Shown in pieces: positions 11,912 through 23,884 of a stretch of 64,000 bases of DNA (the stretch's first letter is position 1; the number at the start of each line of letters is the position of its first letter). Position numbers and translations under genes: made by a program. Under the pieces are notes generated by a model. The model was not told where the DNA came from. It worked only from the letters and a program-made list of their open reading frames with translations, and made no database searches. The DNA is taken from the NCBI GenBank assembly GCA_949752795.1, contig OX457061.1:31934425-31998424 (forward strand). The letters are read 5' to 3'. The stretch comes from Hyperoodon ampullatus. Lineage: Eukaryota; Chordata; Mammalia; Artiodactyla; Ziphiidae.

Positions 11912-13001
11912 ATTTTGTGCAAATGAAGCAACTGACAAAGGATTAATCTCCAAAATTTACAAGCAGCTCATGCAGCTTAATAACAAAAAAACAAACAACC
12001 CAATCCAAAAATGGGCAGAAGACCTAAATAGACATTTCTGCAAAGAAGATATACAGACTGCCAACAAACACATGAAAGAATGCTCAACATCATTAATCAT
12101 TAGAGAAATTCAAATCAAAACTACAATGAGATATCATCTCACACCGGTCAGAATGGCCATCATCAAAAAATCTAGAAACAATAAATGCCGGAGAGGGTGT
12201 GGAGAAAAGGGAACACTCTTGCACTGTTAGTGGGAATGTGAATTGGTACAGCCACTATGGAGAACAGTATGGAGGTTCCTTAAAAAACTACAACTAGAAC
12301 TACCATACGACCCAGCAATCCCACTACTGGGCATATACCCTGAGAAAACCATAATTCAAAAAGAGTCATGTACCACAATGTTCATTGCAGCTCTATTTAC
12401 GATAGCCAGGAGATAGAAACAACCTAAGTGTCCATCATCGGATGAATGGATAAAGAGGATGTCGCACATATATACAATGGAATATTACTCAGCCATAAAA
12501 AGAAACAAAATTGAGCTGTTTGTAATGAGGTGGAAGGACCTAGAGTCTGTCATACAGAGTGAAGTAAGTCAGAAAGAGAAAGACAAATACCATATGCTAA
12601 CACATATATATGGAATTTAAGAAAAAAACAATGTCATGAAGAACCTAGGGGTAAGACAGGAATAAAGACACAGACCTACTAGAGAATGGACTTGAGGATA
12701 TGGGGAGGGGGAAGGGTAAGCTGTGACAAAGCAAGAGAGTGGCATGGACATATATACACTACCAAACGTAAGGTAGATAGCTAGTGGGAAGCAGCCGCAT
12801 AGCACAGGGGGATGAGCTCGGTGCTTTGTGACCACCTAGAGGGGTGGGATAGGGAGGGTGGGAGGGAGGGAGATGCAAGAGGGAAGAGATATGGGAACAT
12901 ATGTATATGTATAACTGATTCACTTTGTTATAAAGCAGAAACTAACACACCATTGTAAAGCAATTATGCTCCAATAAAGGTGTAAAAAATAATAATAAAA
13001 A
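11912..13001 (+). mobile_element. 5'-truncated L1 (about 1.08 kb)
   Basis: Sense L1 3' end that begins around codons for the ORF2 C-terminal region (near 11918) and ends with AATAAAGGTGTAAAAAAT and an A-rich tail. AATAATTATTT at 11901-11911 recurs after the tail at 13002-13012, giving a target duplication. The ORF2 remnant ([21 protein letters not shown]...) is open to 12230, where a TAG replaces a tryptophan codon inside the CX3CX7HX4C motif. It shares unusual variants with the L1 at 4090-5145, such as GGATGTCGCACATATATAC, so both come from the same source lineage. Confidence 0.95.
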
Positions 13002-13019
13002 AATAATTATTTTGGTTAT

Positions 13020-13474
13020 AATTTTTAAAGACTTATAATTACATATAATTTTATATATGTTATATGTATATGTGTTTGTACATATGCATATATACATATA
13101 TATAGACACTCTTACATTCTTACATAAAACAAAACCAATAAAGCAAAAGCTCTATTAATCCCCTTTTGAGAGAATAGGTTTCCTTTTTAAAAAATCAGTT
13201 TTCACCAGTGAAACATGAAGCCAAACTATTGTCCTATCTGACTTCAAGGATCAGACAGCTGGAATTTGTTCCCTTGAGGCACAGTCAAATCGAAAACCAT
13301 CCTCAACAGGCTCTAGAGAAATGCACTTAGCAGCTCTAGTGATTTGTGGGTTGGCAGCCTCTTCCTGGGTCCTAACTGGGGCCAGATCAGCTGCCTCTAG
13401 CCACTCCTAATATGCCCTCTTTACACCACTCTACTGTGGTGTAGAGTCTAAGAAAGAACATGGGGCCAGGAATC
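13020..13474. other. AT-rich then unique sequence
   Basis: The first 110 bp are TA/TGTATA-rich after the L1 tail. The rest shows no recognised repeat or gene. Confidence 0.4.
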
Positions 13475-13489
13475 AAAAGATGGCAATGC

Positions 13490-13691
13490 AGGGCTTCCCT
13501 GGTGGTGCAGTGGTTGAGAGTCCGCCTGCCGATGCAGGGGACACGGGTTCGTGCCCCGGTCCGGGAAGATCCCACATGCCGCGGAGCGGCTGGGCCCGTG
13601 AGCCATGGCCGCTGAGCCTGCACGTCCAGAGCCTGTGCTCCGCAACGGGAGAGGCCACAGCAGTGAGAGGCCTGCGTACCGGAAGAAAAAA
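13490..13691 (+). mobile_element. CHR-type tRNA-derived SINE, about 200 bp
   Basis: This SINE has a tRNA-like head with pol III box A (TGGTGCAGTGG) and box B (GGTTCGTGCCC), a GC-rich unique part (CCGCGGAGCGGCTGGGCCCG), and an A-tail. It is flanked by a perfect 15-bp duplication AAAAGATGGCAATGC at 13475-13489 and 13692-13706, which means low age. CHR SINEs are known from cetaceans, hippos and ruminants and move using L1 enzymes. Confidence 0.96.
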
Positions 13692-13749
13692 AAAAGATGG
13701 CAATGCTCACAGCCTAGTGCTTCCTGCTCCTAGCCGGTAGTACAAGGCA

Positions 13750-13865
13750 GGTTATGGAAACTCTGCTTCTCAACTCCCTCATCTGTGAAATGGGAATGGT
13801 GTTGGTTATAATTATGTGACAGGATTGCTATGAATGCTGAATGACATCATGCTTTAAAATCTTGA
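13750..13865 (-). repeat. MIR fragment
   Basis: The plus strand shows CCCTCATCTGTGAAATGGGAATGG followed by GACAGGATTGCTATGAATGCTGAATGA, the antisense form of MIR. It is diverged. Confidence 0.65.
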
Positions 13866-14089
13866 AGTATTTCTAAAATATGAAACATTATTAAGACATA
13901 CACATAATGAAAAATGGAAGAGCATTTAGAAGATACAAGAATGGAAAGTAAAAGATTTAATTGCTTATTACTTCCTTCTAACCACATTCCTAAGACTAAT
14001 TTCATAAAATCCCCTAGGTTTCACCCTTTGCTGTTGTACAATATCTACTCAAACTGCAATTTATAGCTCTGAATGGTCTGTAATGAAGG

Positions 14090-14185
14090 CCTTTCATTCA
14101 ACAAATATTTATCAAGCACCTACTAAGTGCTAGTCCTGATCACACCAGTGAACAAAACAGGCAGAAAGATGGTGCTTCTCTGACT
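14090..14185 (+). repeat. Ancient interspersed repeat, family unresolved
   Basis: This matches a common old mammalian repeat: TTCAACAAATATTTATCAAGCACCTAC, then AAGTGCTAGTCCTG, then AGTGAACAAAACAGGCAGAAA. The same type of sequence appears near 28440, 54890 and 62620. I cannot name the family with certainty. Confidence 0.55.
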
Positions 14186-14189
14186 TTTA

Positions 14190-15565
14190 GAAATCCTAGG
14201 GGTGGTGACTTGTGAGAATCCTCTGACACAGTGAGGTCCCAGGCTCTTGTTTTCCTCATCTTCTGCCCAATATAATCGTGGGGCCCAGATCTCTCAAAAA
14301 TCCACTACTTGGCTATAGCCCAGGGACAGGCATTTGGTATTTAAGCCAGGCCAATGTTTGGTGCTCAGAAGTTGGACAGGAACTGTGTGCTGAGTGCCAG
14401 CAATGCTGTTTGAGCACCGGTATCTGGGTTTAATTTCCACTGTCTGTCAGAGGGAAGCTTTGATCAGACCCTGCATTTTTTCACTTCTCCTAAGTGACTA
14501 GAGGCTACTACCAGCCCATTACCACTGCCTCCGTGTGAGCTCTGGGTTGGCCATGACACCAGAGATTTATTTACATGAATTTCCCTGGAATCGCCCTGCA
14601 CATGCTTCTCTCTCCCCTCTCCAGTCATGGTACAGTGAGTGCTGAGGACTCAACACGGGAGTGAATGTGTGTCCAGGAAGGTAAGGGATGGGAAATGGGG
14701 CAGGGGACCCACACTCCTGCAGAAGGAAGTGCAGCACAAGTAAGTGACTGCAGCTGGCTCTTAATGGCTTTTCTTCTCTGCCGTCATTTTCCTTTAAGCC
14801 CAAAAGAAACTCTTTGTAATACGTGTTAAAATTATGGTTCAGATTTCTGATGATCAAGTTACATAGATTAAAGTAATGGATACCAGACTCCGCATCAATT
14901 CAGGTATAAATATGGATGAAATGAATGTACATTATCCACTGTTATAAATCTGTGTGTTCAAGGAAAGACATAAATCTCCCAAACCTTTCCTACCTCAGGG
15001 TATGAAGGGGTTTTTTTTGTTTTCCGAGTGTTTTCGATGAAATTATGATTTGGAGTAATTTGCTGGTTTTGTAGAAACCTCCGCATTTTTTTTTTTTACA
15101 AGAAAGGGTAGAGTGTATTATTTATAATGGCAAGTCATTAAAATTCTCCCGGGAATCATCATTGCGGAGGGGGCTGGAGAGGGAGGTATATGGCCTTCCA
15201 GATGTGCGTGTGTGGGGAAGGGCCATGCATTTAGAGAAATTTATAGCACCTGGCTCCATTGTAAAGGGTTCTTGGCCTGGGGGAGTTTCTCTTTGTGCCC
15301 CTACCCACCTTGGCCCTATCAACACTTGTACAGGGAGGGGCTCAAAGGCATCAGTGTGTGATGGACACATGGCCACAGGATGTTGTGGTCTGGACGGGAA
15401 GACGGAGTTCTCACTCCTGCTAAGCCACAGGGCTGATGAAAGTGTCTGAGCTCCTGGTAGCCTGGGGCCCTCACAGGAGCAAGAAGAAGCCTCATGGTGA
15501 GCGGGAAGGAACAGAGGCAAACACTGCAGACATGTTTACCCCAGCGTGTGGCTCAAGAGCTGGAC
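14190..15565. other. Unique sequence, no gene seen
   Basis: No recognised repeat. Poly-T runs occur at 15009-15018 and 15088-15098. Open frames on both strands (for example 15122-15520 minus and 15162-15449 plus) overlap each other and have no family resemblance. Confidence 0.4.
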
Positions 15566-15569
15566 GTTT

Positions 15570-15700
15570 GGTCACCCCCGTTTTCCCCTCTGAGTTTTAC
15601 AGTCTATAAAACGAAGGTGATAATATGTATTCCATAAGGCTTGGGTGAGGGCTGAATGAGACTGTGTGTGTGAAGGCACCTAGCTCTTCCCGCTGAAACT
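15570..15700 (-). repeat. MIR fragment
   Basis: The plus strand carries CCTCTGAGTTTTACAGTCTATAAAACGAAGGTGATAATA and GAGGGCTGAATGAGA, the antisense MIR core and tail. It is strongly diverged. Confidence 0.55.
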
Positions 15701-15704
15701 CCTA

Positions 15705-16640
15705 ACCTGCAGCTTCATGGATTCATGAGCACTACTGTCCCAAATGGAACTGCGTCATGGACCCCTGTCCTCCTCTAGCTCTCCTCCACTAAGGCCCCTG
15801 CTGACCCCACATGGAGGTTCAGCTGTTGCTAAAGTCCTGGGTAGTGAATGAAGAACTTAACAAGGAGGCCAGGTTCTCTCTGTGGTATTGCTCCATGCTC
15901 CCTGCTGTGCGGCGTCCAAATTAGCCAACAACCACTTTGTCCTCACTCCAGCCAGCAGAAAGGAAAATGGGAAAAATAGGGGATGGCCCTTCCCTTTAAG
16001 GACCAACCTGGAAATGACCTGCATCCTTTCCTTCACATTCTGGTCAGAACTTCGTCAGGTAGCCCTACCGACTCATGAAGGGGACTGGGAAAAGTGTCCT
16101 TTAGCTGGGTAGCCATGGACCTAGTTAAATTCCCTTACCAGGGGACGTAGGTATTGGGGAATAATTAGCTGTCCCTTCTAAAGGAGGCGGGGGGGTCACA
16201 GGGAATTGTGCCAGAAACTCAAATAGAACCATATGCTTGAAGAGAGATTTAGGTTCTGTAGGGGTGGAGAAAGGAAGATTGTTACCCCATGGATCATGAA
16301 ATGTGTTTATGTCCAATAATCAGATTAATTAGGATGTAGCTCTCTGGCTCAATTTGTTAATGTGAAGATTCCAGGGTCCAAGGTACCTGGGCCTGTTCTA
16401 TTACAGGTCAAGTGAGGTTGACCTTCCTCTGCAGCCACAGGCAGTCACCCTATGTCTACCATGCCCAGCATGGTTTTTACTTTGATACTTCCATCCCATT
16501 TCCCACGGCCTGCCACGTAGCTATTCATTCACAATTGTTGAATGAATGGACGAGTGAATGAATAAACGAGTTAAAGAGTGAAGTAAAGGATGTAGGAACT
16601 GGGCAATGGGACGGAAGTGGGCACTTTCAAAAACAAAGCT
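15705..16640. other. Unique sequence with possible L2 tail
   Basis: Mostly unrecognised. Around 16500-16575 there is a GAATGAATGGACGAGTGAATGAATAAAC-like tract resembling an L2 3' tail or a decayed GAATG microsatellite. No gene is evident. Confidence 0.4.
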
Positions 16641-16641
16641 A

Positions 16642-17575
16642 AATCAGAAGATCTAAATAGACATTTCTGCAAAGAAGGCATACAAATGGCCAACAGGCAC
16701 ATGAAAAAATCCTCAACAGCGCTAATTATTAGAGAAATGCAAATCACAACTACAATGAGCTATCACTCACACCGATCCAAATGACCATCATCAAAAAGTC
16801 TACAAACACTAAAGGCTGGAGAGGGTGTGGAGAAAAAGGAACCCTCCTACACTGTTGGTGGGAATGTAAATTGGTGCAGCCATTATGGGAAACAGTATGG
16901 AGTTTTCTTTAAAAAAAACTAAAAATAGAGCTACATATGATCCAACAGTCCCATTCCTGGGCATATATATTCAGAGAGAACTCTAATTCTAAAAGATACA
17001 TGCACCCCAATGTTCATCGCAGCACTATTTACAATAGCCAAGACATGGAAGCAACCTAAATGTCTATCAACAGAGGAATGAATAAGGAAGATGTGGTACA
17101 TATATACGATGAAATATTACTCAGCCATAAAAAAGAATGAAATAATGCCATTTGCAGCAACATGGGTGGAGCTAGAGATGATCATACTAAGTGAAGTAAG
17201 TCAGAGAAAGAAAATATCATGTGATATTGCTTCTATGAGGAATCGAAAAAAATGAACTTATTTACAAAACAGAAATAGACCCACAGACATAGAAAACTTA
17301 TGGTTACCAAAGGGGAAAGGGGAAGAAGGATAAATTAGGAGTTTGAGATTAACAGATACACACTACTATATATAAAATAGATAACCAACAAGGTCCTATT
17401 GTATAGCACAGGGAACTCTACTCAATATTTTATAATAATCTATAAGGGAAAAGAATCTGTAAAAGAATATATATGTGTGTGTGTTTGTAACTGAATCACT
17501 GTTCTGTACACCTGAAACTAACACAGCATTGTAAATCAACTATACTTCAATAGAAAATAAATAAAACATATTGAA
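16642..17575 (+). mobile_element. 5'-truncated L1 3' end, older copy
   Basis: Sense L1 beginning in the ORF2 C-terminal region (AGATCTAAATAGACATTTCTGC) and running to the 3' end (CATTGTAAATCAACTATACTTCAAT) with an A-rich tail near 17548-17575. It differs much more from the 5-kb L1 than the 11.9-kb copy does, and resembles the 9.7-kb copy in its 3' UTR. A GT-rich run sits at 17473-17485. No clean target duplication was seen. Confidence 0.92.
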
Positions 17576-17599
17576 GCTTAAAAAATAAACAACCAAAAC

Positions 17600-18470
17600 A
17601 CAAAACCAAATCATCTCTACTCGCCTGAGCCATCACCTCCGTTACTCTTAAGTGATGTCCTTGCTTCTCATTTATACAGAAAGAAAAAAGCAGAAACTCC
17701 CTAATGCCCACAGCAGCCCAGCAGACTTACCAGCCTACGTGTCCACCATTTGTTCCTTCTTTTCTGTTAAATTGAGATATTCCACTGGGACCTACAGTTC
17801 CTCCTTTCTGCCCTTCAGGGCCTTGTTCCACCATTACACCCTCTCCCAGGCATCTTCACATCCCTCCTCCTCTTCCAGCTCCTTCAGACCTTAAATAAGT
17901 TCATATATCCCCCATCTTTACAAAATTAAATATTCATTCAACCCCCATCCAGAGTTGTACTGTCTCCTCCTCCCCTTTCACTGCCACAAGCCACACTTCT
18001 TGGCTGAATTCACTGTCCCTCCTTCTCGAACCCACTCCCTTTCCATCCATACCAGTGATGTTTGGCTTCCCCACCCCTCCCACTACCCTGACACTGCTGG
18101 TCAAAGTCACTGATGATCTTCCTGCTGCAACTGCCAAGGGCATCCTGCAGTTCTTATCTCACTTGGCCTCTTGAAAGCATTTGACCCTGTTGATCACTCC
18201 CTTTTTGAGAAGCTCCCTCCCATGGTTTCTGTAAGCCATCACTCATCTTGGTACCTCTTGGATGCTTCTATGTCTCCTATGGACTCTGTTCCCCCACTCA
18301 TCATTAAATGTTAGTGTTTCTCAGGCATATCTTCTGGGCTATCATCTCTTCTCACTCTGCACACAGATCCCTGGATATCTCATCCACTGCCACTGTTTCT
18401 ATGTATATATAATCTATATGCATGTGATGTCCAAATATGAAATACTCCCTCTCTCTAGACTGCAGAAATA
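17600..18470 (+). mobile_element. L2 LINE fragment, ancient
   Basis: The text follows L2 style: CACTGATGATCTTCCTGCTGCAACTGCCAAGGGC, then GAAAGCATTTGACCCTGTTGATCACTCCC, then a CTTGGTACCTCTTGGATGCTTC-like part derived from the RT C-terminal region. It is inactive and full of indels. The left boundary is uncertain. Confidence 0.65.
18408..18460 (+). repeat. 53-bp direct repeat, copy 1
   Basis: This block starts with TATAATCTATATGCATGTGA and ends with CTCTCTCTAGAC. It recurs at 18616-18668 with only three mismatches, far closer than the ancient repeats around it. Confidence 0.85.
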
Positions 18471-18529
18471 ACTGCCTCCTGGACTTCTCCATTTAATTAT
18501 TCTAGAGGCAACTAGAATACTTCATGTCT

Positions 18530-18615
18530 AAAATTAGATTCAGGCTCTGTCATTTCCTAGCCTTGTACCTTGCTTGTGTCTCATTTGTAAATTGAGGGTC
18601 ATAATAATTCAGGAT
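18530..18615 (-). repeat. MIR fragment
   Basis: Plus strand: GGCTCTGTCATTTCCTAGCC, then TGTCTCATTTGTAAATTGAGGGTCATAATAA, which is antisense MIR. It ends where copy 2 of the 53-bp repeat begins. Confidence 0.6.
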
Positions 18616-18668
18616 TATAATCTATATGCACGTGATGTCCAAATATGAAATACTTCCTCTCTGTAGAC
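18616..18668 (+). repeat. 53-bp direct repeat, copy 2
   Basis: Second copy of the block at 18408-18460, 208 bp downstream in the same orientation, with three mismatches. It lies between a MIR on the minus strand and a MIR on the plus strand. Confidence 0.85.
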
Positions 18669-18734
18669 TAATGTTTTTCTACCTCTAGTTTCTAATAAAA
18701 ATTTCTTCATGCATATGCTGCACATTAATTACTT

Positions 18735-18900
18735 TAATAATAACAGTCCTAGTGTTTTGCTTTTATAGTTGTTTACTATTTACAAAGGGATTTCACATAC
18801 ATGATCCCATTTGAGTCTCACAATAACTCTGTGTGGCTCAGAGTGTGTAAGTGAATTATTTAGTTACCCAGCAGTGTTGGGACGTAAAGCAGGGTCCCCT
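18735..18900 (+). repeat. MIR fragment
   Basis: ATGATCCCATTTGAGTCTCACAATAACTCTGTG matches the MIR core in sense orientation, followed by a diverged tail. Ends are approximate. Confidence 0.6.
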
Positions 18901-18904
18901 GACT

Positions 18905-21095
18905 CAGTCCAGTTCCAAGGCAGGTTAAAAGTACAAAAGTTCAATCAGTGCATACTCCAACCTAGGCCTGAAACAGATGTGTGTGCAGATACCTCTTGGA
19001 ATATTGCAAAGACTCAAGTCATTCTTGTTTGTTTTTGTATTCAAGTGCCCAAATTCAGCTCAGTTCTCCAGTATTTTCTGATTTCTTATTATGTGTTAGC
19101 TTTGAGCGAGGCCCTGATTTTTTGTGAATGGGCTCGCTGAGTCTGAAACATCTGGATTAGAGCAGGTAGACAATCAAGACTGACCTGTTAAAACATCAAG
19201 TGTAACTTTCAAGAGGTCTTCTTTACAGTGATAGGGGTTGTGTTACCCAGGGACAGTAGTCAGTTGTTTTGTGGAACCTTTCCATCTATTCAGCTCCGAC
19301 ATCTGGCTCCCAGGACACCTGATATAGAGGATGCTGAAAGCAAAATAGCATGGTAACTCAAGGCTTCTGCTACTCAGAGCAAGAGCTTTCATGTAATCTC
19401 ATAAAACTTACAAAAGCTGCTAGCTCATTCCCGAGACAGCCATCCTCTCTCCCATCTACTTGGAGAGGAGGAGGAAATCCAGTGTTGGTCACCCCTTCCA
19501 AAGAGGGAGCCAAGGAAATGCTCCCAAGTATCCCCCAGTCTCTGGAGAGCAGAGACCTTCCTGGGAGGGAGAACAGGGGAGCTCTTCACAGTGTACTCTG
19601 AGGGCAGGCTTGGGCTAATGGGGTGCCCACCAGCAGGTCCCCACTCTCCAAGCACTCTCCTCTCACAGCAGTTCCCCCTGCCCCTCTTCCCTTACAAATG
19701 CAGAGATTGAGGGCAGGTTACATGAAAGAAAAGGGGTTCGGGGTGATGGTTAGACTAGAAAGTGAGCCTAGTGGACAAAAGGACACTATCCTACCAATCA
19801 CACCCCTACCAGCACTTCTGCCTTCGCCCAGGTTCCCACAGGTAGAAAGAGAAACCTGTAGACACCAAGTCCATGATGAAATCAGCATAAAACTTGGCCG
19901 CGAACACGTAGGCTTTAACCTAATCCCCTGACTGATCATTGGCTGCCTTTTCAAGAAATAAGTTCGACTTGGGTACAATAGTTGAGACCTCTCAACTTTA
20001 AAGAAGTGGAAAGAGGAACTATAAGGCATGGAATCACCCTTCAAGCCTCCTTTGTGTGTGAGAAGCTCAGAGCAGACCTCCAGATCCTGGAGGCACCAAC
20101 ATGTGGGCCCATCTCCTCTCAGGGGAGGCTCCGAGCTCCCTCTTCCCAGGCCCTTCGGCTGAGGATGAGCTGCTCAGAAATACCCGCTCATGTGAGCCCT
20201 AGGGCTCGAGAGGGGCAGTGCCTCAAGAGGCAGGGTGCTTGCTACCGTGCCGCATATTTAGTTAGAGCAGAGGTCAGTCTTGCCCAGCAGTGCCTCAAAT
20301 CCAACCCCTTCCGAGTCAGGCTTCTTGGGAGGGGCCTTACACAACTGCATGCTGCTTATAATCCCAGGTGGGCTACAATCTAATTTATTTGGGTCTCAGA
20401 GGCCCCTTCCTTTCTACTTAGAGGTCCAAAATACCGATAGCACCTCCTTAGCCCAAAGGAACCAGAAGCCCACAGCCCCTCCATTAGTAAGTACAATCAG
20501 ACCTCAGGGAACATGGCACTGTCCTGAGGAGGTGCAATGTGTCACCCAATCCCAGGAAAGACATAGAAAGAGGCAAGTGTGAACCATCCTCCGAGAGACA
20601 CCGGATGGATATGGGTGAGTTTCGTGTGGCCAAGGCCTATAACTCAAGGAAGAGAAAATGAATCTTCCAAAGGACCTGTCATTTGCCCCATTGTCTACCC
20701 CCAAAATGGTAACCTTGAAAACCCATCTTTCATCCAGTGTTATCTAAAAGGAATCCCATTTTCTTCTGTGGCTTCCTTTGCTGTTTATAAGATGCATTAA
20801 CTCAACTATCATTTCATGAATTCGTAGAATATTCAGGTGTCTGGACTACATACACCCTGGAGAGGTGAGGTTTCCATATTGCATTGACCCTTACTCTGCT
20901 AGGGAGACAAATGAATCAACTGACAATTACAATTCAGAGTGATGGGGAAAACACAGGAGATACTTGTCCAGTTGGTCTGGTAGGCAGGGTGTGAGAAGGC
21001 TTTCTCTGGGGTCTAGCACAGCACAAGTATCCCAGAAGAGTCACAGCCAAGGACAATGTTTTGGAGGAGAAATGTCATTTAGATCACTAGGGGAA
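18905..21095. other. Unique sequence, no gene seen
   Basis: This 2.2-kb stretch has average to slightly high GC and no recognised repeat. The longest frames (19982-20383 and 20280-20582) overlap each other on the same strand in different frames and lack any domain. I treat them as chance frames. It could be a unique intergenic stretch with regulatory content. Confidence 0.4.
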
Positions 21096-21099
21096 TTAA

Positions 21100-21310
21100 T
21101 AGCTGACCCTCACATAGTGTTTTTAAGAAGGCACTGTTCTGAGCACTTAGTATGTACTAACTCATTTTATCCTCACAGTAACCCTATGAGGTAGTATATA
21201 ATTATCATTCTCGCTTTATAGCTAAAGAAACCAAGACTCAGAGATGTTAAGGAGTTTGCCTCGGATTTTCACTCAGATGGTTTGGTTCTGCAGACCATGT
21301 GCTTAGCCTG
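21100..21310 (+). repeat. MIR SINE
   Basis: Clear MIR order: AGGCACTGTTCTGAGCACTTAG, ACTCATTTTATCCTCACAGTAACCCTATGAGG, then AAACCAAGACTCAGAGATGTTAA, and a degraded tail. Sense orientation. Confidence 0.85.
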
Positions 21311-21314
21311 TTCC

Positions 21315-22280
21315 CTCCATGGCCTCTACTACAATGAAAAAATTCTCAAGTCTGGAGCCAGAAAGCAGAGAATGAACAATGAAGTGTGAAAGGAGGAGCA
21401 GGGACTTTGTATACTATACTGAGTCCTTATTTCTCAAATAGGGGTGCAGATATTGCCAAGGGTGTGTGATGATTGGTCAGGGGACACGACAAGCCATCAT
21501 CCATTATTTTGTAAGTATAAATGTATAGAAAAATATCTTAAGTTTGTACTCTAAAATTATTTTGTTGACACACCACACAAAAGCAACAACAGTCAGCTAC
21601 TTGATCCTACAAGCTGCATTCGATCCAATGTTTTGTTTATTACACAGGGTTTACAAAACAAAATATGCTTAATTCTATTTCTTACTAATGAATTCCCTGA
21701 TAATGCAAAAGTACAGAAAGTAGTTCTCTGTGTGTATGTGTATGTGATTTGGGGCTTATTATTTTCATTTATTTTAAAGTGAATGATCTTGAATTTGAGA
21801 ATATTTATCAGCGATTAAAAACTGGAAGTTTTAAGCATTAACTTGAAAGTGGTTAAAACTCTGCAAAATGAGCAAAATCTAGAAATAACCTGAAATCACT
21901 GACCAAGAAAGCCATGGCCTTGCCTCACTACATACTTTATAGGAGGAAAATGGTAGCACTAACCAATGACACTTAGTGAACAGATAGTTTATTTCAGAAG
22001 ACAGCTTTAAAAGTCTGTGCTTAAATGCTTCTTAAAATATGTACCTTGCTGTTGCGTGATTTTCTCACTTCAAGGGGCTTAAACTTTGATGTATCTTGTG
22101 TTAAGAAGACTTTGAAGCATAAAAGCATAACTACATATGTATTTGGCATTAACTTATTTTTATTCCTGCAAATTTTGTAGGATAATTATCTGAACTTTTT
22201 GAACCCCAAAGATGGGACCGATATGATGAAAAAAATCAAGCAAACAAAATATGCTTAACATTTCTTTTGAGTTCAATATC
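21315..22280. other. AT-rich unrecognised sequence
   Basis: No gene or named repeat could be supported. The DNA is AT-rich with only short frames. It may contain a decayed DNA transposon, but I see no matching termini. Confidence 0.35.
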
Positions 22281-22293
22281 AAAAGTCATCTTG

Positions 22294-22642
22294 GGGGACT
22301 TCTCTGCTGGTGCAGTGGTTAAGAATCCACCTGCCAATGCAGGCGACACAGGTTCGATCCCTGGTCCGGGAAGATCCCACATGCTGCAGAGCAACTAAGA
22401 CCGTGCACCACAACTACCGAGCCTGCGAGCCACAACTACTGAGCCCACGTGCCTAGAGCCCATGCTCCACAACAAGAGAAGCCACCGCAATGAGAAGCCT
22501 GCACACCACAATGAAAAGTAGCCCCCACTCGCTGCAACTAGAGAACGCCCACGCAGCAACGAAGACCAACACAGCCAAAAATAAATAAATAAATGAAATT
22601 AATTAATTAAAAAAAAAAAAAAAAACAACTGACCAAAAAAAA
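22294..22642 (+). mobile_element. CHR-type SINE, long form (about 340 bp)
   Basis: The head has box A (TGGTGCAGTGG) and box B (GGTTCGATCCC). It is followed by repeated CACAACTAC / GAGCC units, then AACGAAGACCAACACAGCCAAA and a (TAAA)n/A-rich tail. The flanks carry a duplication AAAAGTCATCTTG (22281-22293) and AAAATCATCTTG (near 22643-22654). This longer SINE form is typical of cetaceans and relatives (CHR-2-like; name not certain). Confidence 0.94.
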
Positions 22643-22659
22643 AAAATCATCTTGAAAGG

Positions 22660-23879
22660 TGAAATGCAAGTAACAGGGGAAAAGATACAGCCAAGTCAAG
22701 TTAAGGTCAAAAAGAGGCAACCATGCTGAAAAAGTGTCACTATTGAATGATACTATCACACACTGTTTTTTAATGTGCTCAGAAATATATTCTTGAACAA
22801 GTGGTTGAAAAACTGAAATTAATTTGAATCTTTAATGTCTAACTATATAAGACACTGAAGCTGGTTTTGTGGTCATTTTATTTGCTTTTCCTATATTATT
22901 TATAGATTGAAAATATTTGGATTAAAATATTTGTTTGCAAAGAGTGACATGATATAAACATTTTCAAAATAATATATAAATTTAAAAATAAGTTTGTATA
23001 CATATAAAATATATACATACACACACACACATGAGTTGTGTGCTCAGATCAAAACCACCATGCACCCTCGAATACCTTAGTCACCTTTGTATTATTCTCT
23101 GAGAATGCATCACCCAAAAACTACATCTCTTGAATTTCTCAGTATGTTCAATGGGGTAGAAAACTGATAAATCTTAGTTAATAAAGAAAGTGGTGTGAAT
23201 ATTCATCTCAAGATAAAGCCAAAATGAAATGAGACGTAGCTTTGAAAGCCTACTCTACTCTGCAAAATGTATATTTGTTTAACCCGAGAAATAATTGAGG
23301 CGTGATTTTCTAATGAAGGACTAAATGGATCTTTTTGTCATAGAAGGGGAGAAACATAACAGAGAGTGGGAACCTGTAGAAAGTGAAGGATTTCATTGTT
23401 TTCCTCCATGATTAGATCACTATCTAATCACCACAAATTTTGGTTCTCTGGATGTACAAACATGTTCAAACATTCTATGAACAAATGAAAAACAAAATTG
23501 AATATTTATTGACGTTTGGCAATTGAACAATGAGGATTAATTTGGGAATTTTGTTTTTGAGAATCTTATTCCACTTACATGTGATGAAAGTTACAAAAGT
23601 AATAGGAAAATGAAGAACACTCCCAGTCATGCTTCTCTGGAGAGACCATATACTTTATCATCCAAATCAGTAATGGAAATGGGTCCTATTACTTGAGAAT
23701 GAAAGTTGGCCCTGTTTAGTAACATGCCAGGACAATATCATAAACCATGACTTTTGAAGTACTCCAATAAATTTTGCCACTATATATTTTGCCCTATACC
23801 CCCAGACATCTCACCCCCAAAAACAACAAAGGAGAATTAAAAGGAAAAAAGAAAAAGAAAATATAATACAGCACCATTT
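22660..23879. other. AT-rich unrecognised sequence
   Basis: No gene seen. A (CA)n tract lies at 23017-23031. The rest is single-copy in appearance or too decayed to assign. Confidence 0.35.
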
Positions 23880-23884
23880 CCCTG

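Noticed and set aside
4090..12990. Segmental duplication linking the two similar L1 ends
   Set aside because: Similarity ends at the L1 boundaries, and the second copy has its own target duplication.
13387..13740. Several overlapping ORFs of 60-107 codons
   Set aside because: They lie in all frames of a GC-rich SINE that is poor in stop codons. The same peptides recur at the other SINE copies (32.6, 37.2, 40.6, 44.3, 52.2 kb).
19982..20582. Two overlapping plus-strand ORFs (133 and 100 codons) as exons of a host gene
   Set aside because: They overlap in different frames, have no domain likeness, and I see no convincing splice context. Conservation data would be needed.
22294..22642. A tRNA gene (box A and box B present)
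   Set aside because: The head is a tRNA-derived SINE with a body, tail and target duplication. It lacks an intact tRNA cloverleaf.
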